64,000 nucleotides of DNA from Tenacibaculum adriaticum (GTDB taxonomy: Bacteria; Bacteroidota; Bacteroidia; Flavobacteriales; Flavobacteriaceae), in contig NZ_VNIA01000001.1 of assembly GCF_008124875.1 (NCBI RefSeq), forward strand, positions 1 to 64,000, read 5' to 3'. This document shows positions 41,399 through 49,810 of this stretch, piece by piece. How positions within the stretch are numbered: the stretch's first letter is position 1; the number at the start of each line of letters is the position of its first letter. The notes below the pieces were generated by a model. It had not been told where the DNA came from and searched no databases. It saw nothing but the letters and a program-made list of their open reading frames with translations. Made by a program: the position numbers and the translations under genes.

Positions 41399-42052
41399 TT
41401 ACTTTTTTGTTGCTCTTAACATATGCCATTTACCAGGAGGCCCAGGTAAACGCTCTATAGTAAACCCAACTGCTTTCATAGTTCGTTTCACTTCTCCTTT
41501 TGCTGCATACGTAACTAAAATTCCATTTGGTTTTAAAGCAGTATACATTTTTTTAAAAATAGCTTCTGTCCATAATTCTGGTTGAATATCTGGCGCAAAA
41601 GCATCAAAATAAATCAAATCAAACTTATTTTCGTCAGTAATATCTTTAAAAAACTGATTTCTTTTTGTTAGCTGAAAATTTTTGTTAATCTGATGCTTTT
41701 CTCCCCAAGAAACAGCATGAATTTTATCGAAAACAGTATTGAATTCATTAGCTTTTAACTCAGATACATAATTCAGTTTTTCAACTTCCTCTTTCGTAAC
41801 AGGATAAGCCTCTACACCAACATAATTGATTCTTTTATCGCTTTCTAATAGGGTAATAAAGCAGTTTAAACCTGTTCCGAAACCAATTTCTAGAATTGAA
41901 ATATCTTCTGATAAAATCTCTTCCAATCCACTTTTTATATACACATGATATGCTTCTTGTATAGCACCATGTTTAGAGTGATATCGTTCATTCCACTCAG
42001 GCAAATAAATAGTGGTTGAACCATCTGAAGTTATAATAATTTCTCTTTTCAA
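41399..42052 (-). CDS. mnmD: tRNA (5-methylaminomethyl-2-thiouridine)-methyltransferase MnmD
   Basis: Methylates nm5s2U34 to mnm5s2U34 in tRNA for Lys, Glu and Gln. The 217-residue protein has the SAM site ILEIGFGTGLNCFITLLE (about 49-66), YFDAFAPDIQPELWT (about 140-154) and the family end RLPGPPGKWHMLRA. Only the MnmD half is present; the FAD-dependent MnmC2 half seen in E. coli is missing, as in most Bacteroidota. The start appears to be TTG at 42052, one base after the stop of the preceding cytochrome gene. Confidence 0.93.
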   Translation of the reverse strand: MKREIIITSDGSTTIYLPEWNERYHSKHGAIQEAYHVYIKSGLEEILSEDISILEIGFGTGLNCFITLLESDKRINYVGVEAYPVTKEEVEKLNYVSELKANEFNTVFDKIHAVSWGEKHQINKNFQLTKRNQFFKDITDENKFDLIYFDAFAPDIQPELWTEAIFKKMYTALKPNGILVTYAAKGEVKRTMKAVGFTIERLPGPPGKWHMLRATKK

Positions 42053-42053
42053 G

Positions 42054-42497
42054 CTAATGGATTCTTAACTTTTCGATTCTAGGAATTGGACCTGTACATC
42101 TATCTTTGTGACAAGCGATACAAGCATCTACTGTTCTATTAAATTGTTCTTTTTGTTCTGCCGATGAAACTTCAAAGATTTCTTTTTGCATATCAGCAAA
42201 ATGTTTTGCAAACGTTGGAAAAGTTTCATCTAAATCTGAGCTATCCGTAAGTTTTTCAGTATGAATTTTTAAATAAGCTTCGTTAAAATCGCCTATTTCT
42301 TCACCATTTATAATTTGCTGCCTTAATTCTTTATTCTTAGCAAGCATTGTTCTCATAAGCCCTGCCATTTCAGATGTTTTATACATCTCGAAATTGGCAG
42401 GAACTTCATTTATTACTTTTATCTTTTTAGTAGCTTTTTTGTTTTGACAACTTACTAATAAAATAAAAGCTATAAAAATTATGAATCGTTTATTCAT
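42054..42497 (-). CDS. cytochrome c-type lipoprotein
   Basis: A 147-residue lipoprotein (lipobox LVSC, Cys16) with a heme-binding CIACH motif near residue 129, followed by CTGPIPRIEKL. The heme ligand pattern CxxCH is complete and the long helix before it is typical of small cytochrome c556/c'-like domains, with a single covalent heme. The gene overlaps the DUF4920 gene upstream by 8 bases (coupled). It may carry electrons in the periplasm; the redox partner is unknown. Confidence 0.85.
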   Translation of the reverse strand: MNKRFIIFIAFILLVSCQNKKATKKIKVINEVPANFEMYKTSEMAGLMRTMLAKNKELRQQIINGEEIGDFNEAYLKIHTEKLTDSSDLDETFPTFAKHFADMQKEIFEVSSAEQKEQFNRTVDACIACHKDRCTGPIPRIEKLRIH

Positions 42498-43008
42498 TTG
42501 GCTTAGACTCTTCTTTAGCTTCTAACAAAACACCGTTTGCAAGGATAGAATACGTTATTTTAGGCTCTGTAATTTTTGCAATCTCTTCAGCAGATTTACC
42601 AGCATCTTCGGCATAGTGCTGTAATTCTTTTACAGAAATTTCAGATTTGAATGCTTTTCCGTTTAAAATCACTTCACTTCCAGCGGCATTAAAAGGCATA
42701 AAAAAAGCGTAATCCTTAAATCGCACAAAAGATTCTTTCTCTCCTTCTAAAGGCACTTTAATCCAACATCCTTTCTTTTGACAAACCTCCCCTACTTTAG
42801 TTGCAAATTTCACATCAATTGTATCTCCAACCAACATGTTTTCAAACTTTTTACTCATCTCTGCCTGAGAAATTGCATCCTCTGCAGAAATCTTATCCCC
42901 AAAAGACACAAAAGTTGAAGTTTCATTTACTGCAGTTTCCTTTTTTTCTGTTTTACAAGAAGTAAAAACCATTACAGACACAAACAAAAGACTAAGTATT
43001 TTTTTCAT
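42490..43008 (-). CDS. DUF4920 lipoprotein
   Basis: A 172-residue lipoprotein starting at the ATG at 43008 (the in-frame TTG at 43017 is less likely), with lipobox FTSC. The body has the DUF4920 pattern: FGDKISAEDAISQAEM, FATKVGEVCQKKGCWIKV with the two cysteines, and RFKDYAFFMPFNAAGSEVI. The family may be related to small copper- or heme-handling proteins, but this is not proven. It is the first gene of the operon with the cytochrome, mnmD and trmN6 genes. Confidence 0.85.
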   Translation of the reverse strand: MKKILSLLFVSVMVFTSCKTEKKETAVNETSTFVSFGDKISAEDAISQAEMSKKFENMLVGDTIDVKFATKVGEVCQKKGCWIKVPLEGEKESFVRFKDYAFFMPFNAAGSEVILNGKAFKSEISVKELQHYAEDAGKSAEEIAKITEPKITYSILANGVLLEAKEESKPNE

Positions 43009-43126
43009 TTTAAACAAGTTATAGATTTAAAGCAAAGATACAATTTTAGCTTACAACTCCTTTTGTATTGTATCTAAAAAAGTAATATTGATTTTGTATT
43101 TTTGCTAAAACCAAAAACTATATTCA

Positions 43127-44185
43127 ATGGATTCATCATACATTCAAGTTACGCCAATAAAACAATCTAAAATAGATACTGTTGATTTTAACAAATTAGA
43201 TTTTGGTCGTGTTTTTTCGGATTATATGTTTGAATGTGATTATAAAAATGGTGAATGGCAAACTCCCGTTATTAAACCTTACGGACCTATTTCTTTAGAT
43301 CCTTCTGCTAGGGTGTTTCATTACGGGCAAGCTGTTTTTGAAGGTATGAAAGCTTACAAAGATGATAACGATGATATCTTTTTATTTCGTCCAGATGAAA
43401 ACTTAAAAAGAATAAATAAATCGTCTGAACGTTTAGCTATGCCTGCCTTTCCTGAGAATTATTTTTTTGATGGCTTAACAAAATTACTTCACTTAGAAAA
43501 AAACTGGATAAAAAAAGGGTTCGGCAACTCGCTATATATTCGTCCGTTTGTTATTGCCACACAACCTGCAATTTCTGCATCACCTTCCGAAGATTATAAG
43601 TTTATGATTATTTTATCTCCAGCTCAAGCATATTATGCGGGCGAGGTTCGTGTATTATTTGCAGAAAAATATAGTCGTTCTGCAAATGGAGGTGTTGGTT
43701 TCGCAAAAGCTGCGGGTAATTACGCGGCTCAGTTTTTCCCAACAAGTTTAGCTCATAAAAAAGGGTACCAACAAATTATTTGGACAGATGCAAATACGCA
43801 TGAATATTTAGAAGAAGCAGGTACTATGAACATCTTTTTTAGAATTGGCGACAAATTGATTACTGCACCAAATAATGATCGAATTTTAGACGGCATTACT
43901 CGTAAATCAATAATTCAACTCGCTAAAGATAACGGAATTGAAATTGAAGTACGACCTGTATCGGTTGCAGAAATTAAGGACGCTGCAAGAAAAGGTGAAT
44001 TAAAAGAAATTTTTGGTACTGGTACCGCAGCAGTTATTAATCCGATTGTTGGTTTTGGTCACTCTGAAGAAGATTTTGAATTACCAAAATTAGAAAAATC
44101 ATACGCTTCTTTTTTCAAAGAAAAATTAATGAATATTCAATACAACAAATCTCAAGACCCTTATGGATGGCGAGTAAAAATCTAA
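43127..44185 (+). CDS. ilvE: branched-chain amino acid aminotransferase
   Basis: Transfers the amino group in the last step of valine, leucine and isoleucine synthesis. The 352-residue class IV PLP protein has FEGMKAYKDDNDDIFLFRP, the PLP Lys in GVGFAKAAGNYAAQ, EEAGTMNIFF and the phosphate-binding GTGTAAVINPI. It has a -7-like TATTTTTG at 43097-43104 and an 8-bp dyad GATACAAT / ATTGTATC (43037-43074) upstream. It appears to be monocistronic; the start is the ATG at 43127. Confidence 0.95.
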   Translation: MDSSYIQVTPIKQSKIDTVDFNKLDFGRVFSDYMFECDYKNGEWQTPVIKPYGPISLDPSARVFHYGQAVFEGMKAYKDDNDDIFLFRPDENLKRINKSSERLAMPAFPENYFFDGLTKLLHLEKNWIKKGFGNSLYIRPFVIATQPAISASPSEDYKFMIILSPAQAYYAGEVRVLFAEKYSRSANGGVGFAKAAGNYAAQFFPTSLAHKKGYQQIIWTDANTHEYLEEAGTMNIFFRIGDKLITAPNNDRILDGITRKSIIQLAKDNGIEIEVRPVSVAEIKDAARKGELKEIFGTGTAAVINPIVGFGHSEEDFELPKLEKSYASFFKEKLMNIQYNKSQDPYGWRVKI

Positions 44186-44275
44186 CTCACTCCTATTTCA
44201 AATATTTAACAACCAATAAACTAGTCGAGATTTCGTTATATTTGTCTAACTACAATCTTAGATTAAAAGAATGTT

Positions 44276-45145
44276 ATGAAAAATTTTCTAATTTCCATAC
44301 TATCTATTTCTATATCATTTTTTGTTACAACATTCATTCTACAAAAAATTGATAACAGTAAAGTACCTAGTATAGTTGTTAAAGAAGAACAAAGTATAGC
44401 TACAGAAAAAATTAAACCAATCGAATCAACAGTAAAAGCTGGCTTAGCTAAAATTGTTGTTGACTTTGAAAAATGGAAAGACTACCATAAAGAAAATATT
44501 GACCTCTCTACAGATTTTATAGGTGTTGATGAAGATGGCATTGAAATTGAAAAAGAAGATTTTTTAAGCAATCTTTTAACAGGAGAATACATCCCTATAA
44601 AGCTCCCTGATGCTGATTATATGTATCAGTTATATGAACTTACCGAATCTTCTGATGAAAAAATTAGCAAGTCAATTAAAAGTTCTTCAACTATTATTTA
44701 TAGTTATTTTAAAAAAGAAGGAGAACCTTTGCCCGAATTTAATTTTGTTGATTTAAATAGTAATAGCTACACATCAGAGAGCACAAAAGGAAAAATTCTT
44801 GTTATAAAATGCTGGTTTATTAATTGTACTGTTTGCGTACAGGAATTTCCTAAACTAAATGAACTGTATGATCGATATGAAGGATATGATAATGTAGTTT
44901 TTTTAAGCTTAGCATTTGATGAAGCAGATAAACTTAAAAATTTTCTCAGTAAAAAAGAATTTAGATATCCAGTAGTTGCGGAACAAAAAAAGTACATGAC
45001 CGATGAAATGGAGGTAAAACAATACCCAACTCATTTAATTATTGATGAATATGGTAATATTGAAAAAATGGTGAATAATGTAGATTCTTTAATTTTAGCT
45101 TTAGATACTATGATGAATGATAATGCTTTAGAAAACGAAATATAA
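44276..45145 (+). CDS. TlpA-family thiol-disulfide protein with long N-terminal region
   Basis: A 289-residue protein with an N-terminal membrane anchor (about 5-24) and a thioredoxin-like domain at the C-terminus (about 150-285) with redox motif WFINCTVCVQEFP, so the active pair is CTVC. The fold fits TlpA/ResA-type periplasmic reductases, used in cytochrome c maturation or oxidative protein folding. The N-terminal 130 residues (VKAGLAKIVVDFEKW, DFIGVDEDGIE) are unlike the usual TlpA linker and may hold a DUF4369-like or novel domain. It ends at a weak hairpin terminator. Confidence 0.82.
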   Translation: MKNFLISILSISISFFVTTFILQKIDNSKVPSIVVKEEQSIATEKIKPIESTVKAGLAKIVVDFEKWKDYHKENIDLSTDFIGVDEDGIEIEKEDFLSNLLTGEYIPIKLPDADYMYQLYELTESSDEKISKSIKSSSTIIYSYFKKEGEPLPEFNFVDLNSNSYTSESTKGKILVIKCWFINCTVCVQEFPKLNELYDRYEGYDNVVFLSLAFDEADKLKNFLSKKEFRYPVVAEQKKYMTDEMEVKQYPTHLIIDEYGNIEKMVNNVDSLILALDTMMNDNALENEI

Positions 45146-45162
45146 ATTTTTACCTTTAAATA

Positions 45163-45192
45163 AAAAAAATGAGCATTTTGCTCGCTTTTTTT
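45163..45192. terminator. weak terminator after TlpA gene
   Basis: AAAAAAATGAGC and GCTCGCTTTTTTT around ATTTT; only a GAGC/GCTC core pairs perfectly, flanked by A and T runs. It separates the convergent TlpA and pyrophosphohydrolase genes. Confidence 0.6.
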
Positions 45193-45577
45193 ATTTGTCT
45201 AAGATAAATTGAATATTCGGTTTAAAATAATTTGGCCCCTTTAATACTTTACCATCTTCCCTATAAATTGGATTTCCATCTTCTCCTAATTTACTCATAT
45301 TACTTCGTTGAATTTCTTCAAAAACTTCTTCAATTTTATGTTGCATTCCATGTTCTATAATAGTACCACATAAAATATACAGCATATCACCCAAGGCATC
45401 TGCAGTTTCAACTAAATCATTATTTTGTACAGCTTCTAAATATTCTTCATTCTCTTCTTTCATTAAATTATAACGAAGTAATTGTCTTTCTTCGCCAATA
45501 TTAACCGTTGGTTCATTTTTTATACCTAACCCAAAGGCTGTATGAAATTCGTGAACAGCGTTTATTTTATTTTTCAT
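45191..45577 (-). CDS. MazG-like nucleotide pyrophosphohydrolase
   Basis: A 128-residue all-alpha NTP-PPase. The metal-binding residues are visible as KEENEEYLEA (about 39-48) and the DALGDMLYILCGTIIEHG helix (about 60-77), followed by NMSKLGEDGNPIYREDGKVLKGP, the loop typical of phosphoribosyl-ATP pyrophosphohydrolase-like relatives. The likely task is cleaning up damaged nucleotides. It follows the HAD gene on the same strand after 2 bases, forming a two-gene operon with a plausible nucleotide-related partner. Confidence 0.88.
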   Translation of the reverse strand: MKNKINAVHEFHTAFGLGIKNEPTVNIGEERQLLRYNLMKEENEEYLEAVQNNDLVETADALGDMLYILCGTIIEHGMQHKIEEVFEEIQRSNMSKLGEDGNPIYREDGKVLKGPNYFKPNIQFILDK

Positions 45578-45579
45578 TT

Positions 45580-46263
45580 TTATAAATTTAAATTAAACAT
45601 TTCTTCTGTTTTATTAAGATCGAACTCCGTCCAATCGTTGATATGGTATTTAACGTTTTGTTTTTTAAAATCCTCTACATTCTTTGTGTTAACACCTACA
45701 AAATGAAGTCCTAAATTTTTGGCGGTTGTAGCATCCCATAAGCCGTCTCCAAAAGAGATGATATTCTCAAAATGGGAAACCTCGTAATATTCTTTTGCTT
45801 CTTTTATAGCAGACTTCACTATTTCTTCTCTTGTAAATATATAGTTTGAAGATGACAACACCTCAGGAACAAAATTAATATCAGCTTGCAACAATTTTAA
45901 CAATGCAGGTTGATGAATAGATCCCGTAGCAAAACAAACAGCATAGTTAGTTTCATTTAACAAATAATTTACTGTGTTTTTTGCTCCCTCTACTTCGGTT
46001 GTGTTGGGATATGTTAAAAAACGTTCCGTCATTACTTTCTCAAATTCTTCAATTAAATCAAAACTAAATATATTTTGATATGTTTTCTCATAGTTATCCT
46101 TAAAAATATAACTATCTGTAGCATTTTTATAATTTCTCCAATCTGTATCTACTTTTGTTATACCAAAATACTTCATGGCAAACAACAACGAATCGGTATG
46201 TTTTTCTTCACTTTGAGTAAGTGTATCGTCAATATCTAAAACTATTAAATTTTCTTTTTTCAC
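45580..46263 (-). CDS. HAD-family hydrolase
   Basis: A 227-residue HAD phosphatase. Motif I is VLDIDDTLTQSE (about residues 8-19), motif II CFATGS, and motif III/IV the Lys and FGDGLWDATTA (about 172-182). The cap region sits after motif I (C1-type). The start is GTG at 46263. The substrate is not readable; it is coupled to the MazG-like gene and diverges from the small membrane protein gene. Confidence 0.87.
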   Translation of the reverse strand: MKKENLIVLDIDDTLTQSEEKHTDSLLFAMKYFGITKVDTDWRNYKNATDSYIFKDNYEKTYQNIFSFDLIEEFEKVMTERFLTYPNTTEVEGAKNTVNYLLNETNYAVCFATGSIHQPALLKLLQADINFVPEVLSSSNYIFTREEIVKSAIKEAKEYYEVSHFENIISFGDGLWDATTAKNLGLHFVGVNTKNVEDFKKQNVKYHINDWTEFDLNKTEEMFNLNL

Positions 46264-46313
46264 AGGAATTTGAGTTGGGTTTTAATTCGTAATTTTGCTC
46301 AAAATACAATTTT

Positions 46314-46505
46314 ATGTTTACGACAGGTCGAATAATTTTTGCTTCAATTTTTGTAGTTGTTTTTGTAACACTAATGATTTTTAGCTACAAAAAAGATTCT
46401 AAAAACAACCAAAAACATTATCAAAACGGAGCTTTATATGTAGCAATCGGAATCTTAGTCGTGATTGGATTATTATTCTTATCTAAATTTTTAATTAGAG
46501 ATTAA
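46314..46505 (+). CDS. small two-helix membrane protein
   Basis: A 63-residue protein with two predicted helices (about 6-24 and 42-58) joined by a basic loop rich in Lys, Asn and His (SYKKDSKNNQKHYQNG). Family unknown. A promoter-like TTTG at 46269-46272 and TAATTTTG at 46290-46297 lie upstream with a short 17-base spacer. Its last four bases overlap the stop of the convergent tag gene. Confidence 0.72.
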   Translation: MFTTGRIIFASIFVVVFVTLMIFSYKKDSKNNQKHYQNGALYVAIGILVVIGLLFLSKFLIRD

Positions 46506-47065
46506 TCACATTCTTTATGCCTAAAACAATCTATTGTGTGGTCGTTTACCATTCCTGTTGCTTGCATATGTGCATAAATAACCGTTGATCCTACAAACTT
46601 AAATCCGCGTTTTTTTAAATCTTTAGAAATCGCATCTGAAAGCTCAGTTGTTGCAGGTACTTCTTCTCTGTTTTCAAATTTATTCTTTATTGGCTTTCCA
46701 TCTACAAAACCCCAGATATATTTAGAAAAAGAACCAAACTCTTTTTGTACTTCCATAAATGCTTGTGCATTCGTTATCGTAGCTTTTATTTTTAGTTTAT
46801 TACGTATAATTCCTGCATCTTGTAATAATTCCTCATATTTCTCTTCTGAATAATTGGCTATTTTTAGATAGTCGAAATCATCTAGAGCTTTTCTAAAATT
46901 TTCACGTTTTTTAAGAATGGTAATCCAGCTAAGCCCTGCTTGGAACGTTTCTAAAATTAAAAACTCAAACAATTTTTCATCATCATACACAGGAACGCCC
47001 CATTCTTTATCGTGATACTCTATGTATAACGGATCATTATTTACCCAAAAACAGCGATTTTTCAT
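46502..47065 (-). CDS. tag: DNA-3-methyladenine glycosylase I
   Basis: Removes 3-methyladenine from alkylated DNA. The 187-residue protein has the zinc site residues around CFWVNNDPLYIEYHDKEWG (Cys4 and His17 region) and the C-terminal NDHTIDCFRHKEC, with Trp and Tyr residues of the base pocket in LSWITILKKRENFRKA. The length fits Tag. It is convergent with the small membrane protein gene and overlaps it by four bases. Confidence 0.94.
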   Translation of the reverse strand: MKNRCFWVNNDPLYIEYHDKEWGVPVYDDEKLFEFLILETFQAGLSWITILKKRENFRKALDDFDYLKIANYSEEKYEELLQDAGIIRNKLKIKATITNAQAFMEVQKEFGSFSKYIWGFVDGKPIKNKFENREEVPATTELSDAISKDLKKRGFKFVGSTVIYAHMQATGMVNDHTIDCFRHKECD

Positions 47066-47200
47066 ACTTTTAAAATTTAAGCTTAAAGGTAACTTTTATA
47101 CCCAAAAAAACAATGGTGAAAAATTATCTTATTTTATTTTGTATGAAAAAGGTTACATTTACGTCTCACTAAAACAAAACATTTTTTAGTCTTCCTTATT

Positions 47201-49264
47201 ATGAAAAAAATACTTTTTCTTTTAATTTTTATAACTTCCATAAGTAATTCATTTTCTCAAGTTTTCGATCCTGTAAAATGGAAAACAGGTATAGAAAAAA
47301 TCTCAGAAACAGAATATAACTTGGTTACTACTGCAATCATTGATGCTAATTGGCATTTATATGCTCAAGAAGTTCCTAAAGGAGGGCCAAGACCCACAAT
47401 TTTTGTCTACAAACCAAATGAAAATTATGAATTAATTGGAGAAACTTCTGAAGATATTGGTATTACAGAAGACGATAAAACCTTTAAAATGCGAATTAAA
47501 TATTTCGCAAAAAAAGCGACATTTAAACAACGCATAAAATTACTATCTCCTTCGGCTAAAATTGATGCAGAAGTGGAATTTATGGTATGTGATGATGTTC
47601 GTTGTTTACCCCCTAGAGTAGAACCTTTAGTGTTTAATGCTCCAAAAGGAGCTAAAACAAATTCAGCTAAAAAGAATGCAGATATAGCAAACTTATCTGA
47701 TGAAGCGGCAAGTGAATTACTATATGGAATCTCAAACAAAGATTTACAACAACCTATTGCAGTAAGTAATGATTTAGAAACAGATAATAGTACTATCGAA
47801 AAAAACAACAAAAGCGAAACGCTATGGAGTATCTTCGGATTAGGTTTTTTAGGTGGATTATTAGCTTTATTAACTCCATGTGTATTTCCAATGATTCCTT
47901 TAACCGTTAGTTTTTTCACTAAAAAAGATAGCTCTAAAGGATCTGGAATTTCAAAAGCTGTTTTATACGGACTTTTTATTTTAGGAGTTTATTTAATATT
48001 AAGTATCCCTTTTCATTTATTAGATTCTATCAATCCTGATATTCTAAATGAAATTTCTACCAACGTTTGGTTAAATGTTATTTTCTTTGTGGTGTTTGTG
48101 TTTTTCGCAGGTTCTTTCTTTGGTTTTTATGAATTGACCTTACCTAGTAGCTGGACAAACAAAACAACAGAAGCAGAAGGTTCTGGTGGTATTTTAGGTG
48201 TCTTTTTTATGGCGCTTACTTTAGCAATAGTTTCTTTTTCTTGTACAGGACCTATCTTAGGATCTCTATTAGCAGGTTCTTTATCTTCAGATGGTGGTGC
48301 ATGGCAATTAACAGCAGGTATGGCAGGATTTGGAGTCGCTTTAGGATTACCTTTTACCTTATTTGCAATGTTTCCCGGCATGTTAAAATCTTTACCAAAA
48401 TCTGGTGGATGGATGAACACTGTGAAAGTAGTTTTAGGATTTTTAGAGTTAGCCTTGGCTTTTAAATTCTTATCAAATGCAGATTTAGTAGAGCACTGGG
48501 GGATTTTAAAAATTGAACCTTTCTTAATCATTTGGATTATTCTTTTCGCGGGATTAGCATTATATTTATTAGGTAAAATCAAGTTTCCGCATGATTCTCC
48601 TCTTCAAAAAATATCATTCCCAAGAATTGCCTTTGGAGTTTTAGTAGCTGCTTTTACCATTTATTTGGTTTCTGGATTTAGAGTAAACAAAGAAACCAAT
48701 ACGTTTACACCTTTATCGTTATTAAGCGGGTTAGCACCACCTGTAGGCTACAGTTTTGTATATCCTAATAGTTGCCCGAACAACTTAACGTGTTTTAAAG
48801 ACTTAAAAGAAGGTTTGTCGTATGCTAAAAAAGTAAACAAACCAATTATGTTAGATTTTACAGGGTACGCTTGTGTAAACTGCCGTAAAATGGAAGAACA
48901 CGTTTGGCCAATTAAAAAAGTAGATGATGTATTACGAAACGATTATGTATTGATTTCTTTATACGTTGATGATAAAAAAGAATTACCAAAAAACGAACAA
49001 ATCATAGTAAATAGAATTAACGGAGGAACTCGTAAACTAGATAATTACGGACATAAATGGTCGCATTTTCAAACTGTTTTCTTTAAAACAAATACGCAAC
49101 CTTACTATGTTTTACTAAGTCCAGACGGAAAACAAATTTTAAATGATCCTGTTGGATACACTCCTAACGAAAATGATTACTTAAATTGGTTAAATGATGG
49201 AAAAGAAAAAGCAACCAATACATTAGACAATCTTTTTAACACCTCGGAAGATTTACTAAAATAA
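47201..49264 (+). CDS. dsbD: thiol:disulfide interchange protein DsbD
   Basis: A 687-residue membrane reductase that passes electrons from cytoplasmic thioredoxin to periplasmic disulfides. A signal peptide precedes the N-terminal DsbD-alpha-like domain (with the CDDVRCLPP pair, about residues 130-140), then an eight-helix DsbD core with TPCVFPMIPLTV and CTGPILGSLLAG, and a C-terminal thioredoxin domain with GYACVNCRKME (active pair CVNC). All three redox pairs are present. It is ended by a hairpin terminator and is followed by the DUF6146 gene. Confidence 0.93.
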   Translation: MKKILFLLIFITSISNSFSQVFDPVKWKTGIEKISETEYNLVTTAIIDANWHLYAQEVPKGGPRPTIFVYKPNENYELIGETSEDIGITEDDKTFKMRIKYFAKKATFKQRIKLLSPSAKIDAEVEFMVCDDVRCLPPRVEPLVFNAPKGAKTNSAKKNADIANLSDEAASELLYGISNKDLQQPIAVSNDLETDNSTIEKNNKSETLWSIFGLGFLGGLLALLTPCVFPMIPLTVSFFTKKDSSKGSGISKAVLYGLFILGVYLILSIPFHLLDSINPDILNEISTNVWLNVIFFVVFVFFAGSFFGFYELTLPSSWTNKTTEAEGSGGILGVFFMALTLAIVSFSCTGPILGSLLAGSLSSDGGAWQLTAGMAGFGVALGLPFTLFAMFPGMLKSLPKSGGWMNTVKVVLGFLELALAFKFLSNADLVEHWGILKIEPFLIIWIILFAGLALYLLGKIKFPHDSPLQKISFPRIAFGVLVAAFTIYLVSGFRVNKETNTFTPLSLLSGLAPPVGYSFVYPNSCPNNLTCFKDLKEGLSYAKKVNKPIMLDFTGYACVNCRKMEEHVWPIKKVDDVLRNDYVLISLYVDDKKELPKNEQIIVNRINGGTRKLDNYGHKWSHFQTVFFKTNTQPYYVLLSPDGKQILNDPVGYTPNENDYLNWLNDGKEKATNTLDNLFNTSEDLLK

Positions 49265-49291
49265 AAACAAATAACTTATTAAATATCAAAG

Positions 49292-49322
49292 AGAAACGCT
49301 TTTATCAGCGTTTCTTTTTTTA
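49292..49322 (+). terminator. terminator after dsbD
   Basis: AGAAACGCT at 49292-49300 and AGCGTTTCT at 49307-49315 around TTTATC, followed by a T-run. A perfect 9-bp stem. Confidence 0.9.
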
Positions 49323-49348
49323 TCTTTATATATCTAAAAATAGTCATC

Positions 49349-49756
49349 ATGAAAAATTTACGATATATAGTAACTATTGGTATTATTAGTTTATTAGTAT
49401 GGTCTTGTGGTTCTTCACCAAAAGCCATTAATAACGATGTAAAAGAAGAGCCTGTAGTAATTGCTAACGATAGTTTAGAGTATGAAATAATCATTTTTGA
49501 TATAGGTTTCAATAACTACTTAAACACTATTGCGAAACCTGAAGGATTTTACTCACAGAATTATCTAGAAAATAAAAATCGATTTTATGTTCCTGAATGG
49601 AACTCTAGAGTTCGTAACCCATCAAGATTTAATCCTAACATCTACGAAAATATCATTGATTATGATCCAAATATTGATTACGGGTATGATGTTAACTATA
49701 AATTATTTAACTATTTCGAGTTTGCACAACGTAAATACCGAATGCGTTTACGATAA
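49349..49756 (+). CDS. DUF6146 lipoprotein
   Basis: A 135-residue lipoprotein with lipobox VWSC (Cys20). The body has the DUF6146 pattern EYEIIIFDIGFNNYLNTIAKP (key EYEI and FDxGFxxYL) and EFAQRKYRMRL at the end, with YVPEWNSRVRNPSR in between. Function unknown; the Tyr/Asn/Asp-rich middle (YDPNIDYGYDVNY) is notable. It stands alone between the dsbD terminator and sppA, 54 bases ahead of sppA. Confidence 0.85.
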   Translation: MKNLRYIVTIGIISLLVWSCGSSPKAINNDVKEEPVVIANDSLEYEIIIFDIGFNNYLNTIAKPEGFYSQNYLENKNRFYVPEWNSRVRNPSRFNPNIYENIIDYDPNIDYGYDVNYKLFNYFEFAQRKYRMRLR

Positions 49757-49810
49757 TATAATTACTTCTCTTAAAAACGTATATTTGCTCTTCAATTTTA
49801 ATAAAGAGAA

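Noticed and set aside
47425..48582. Minus-strand ORFs opposite dsbD
   Set aside because: They mirror the codon pattern of dsbD and match no family.
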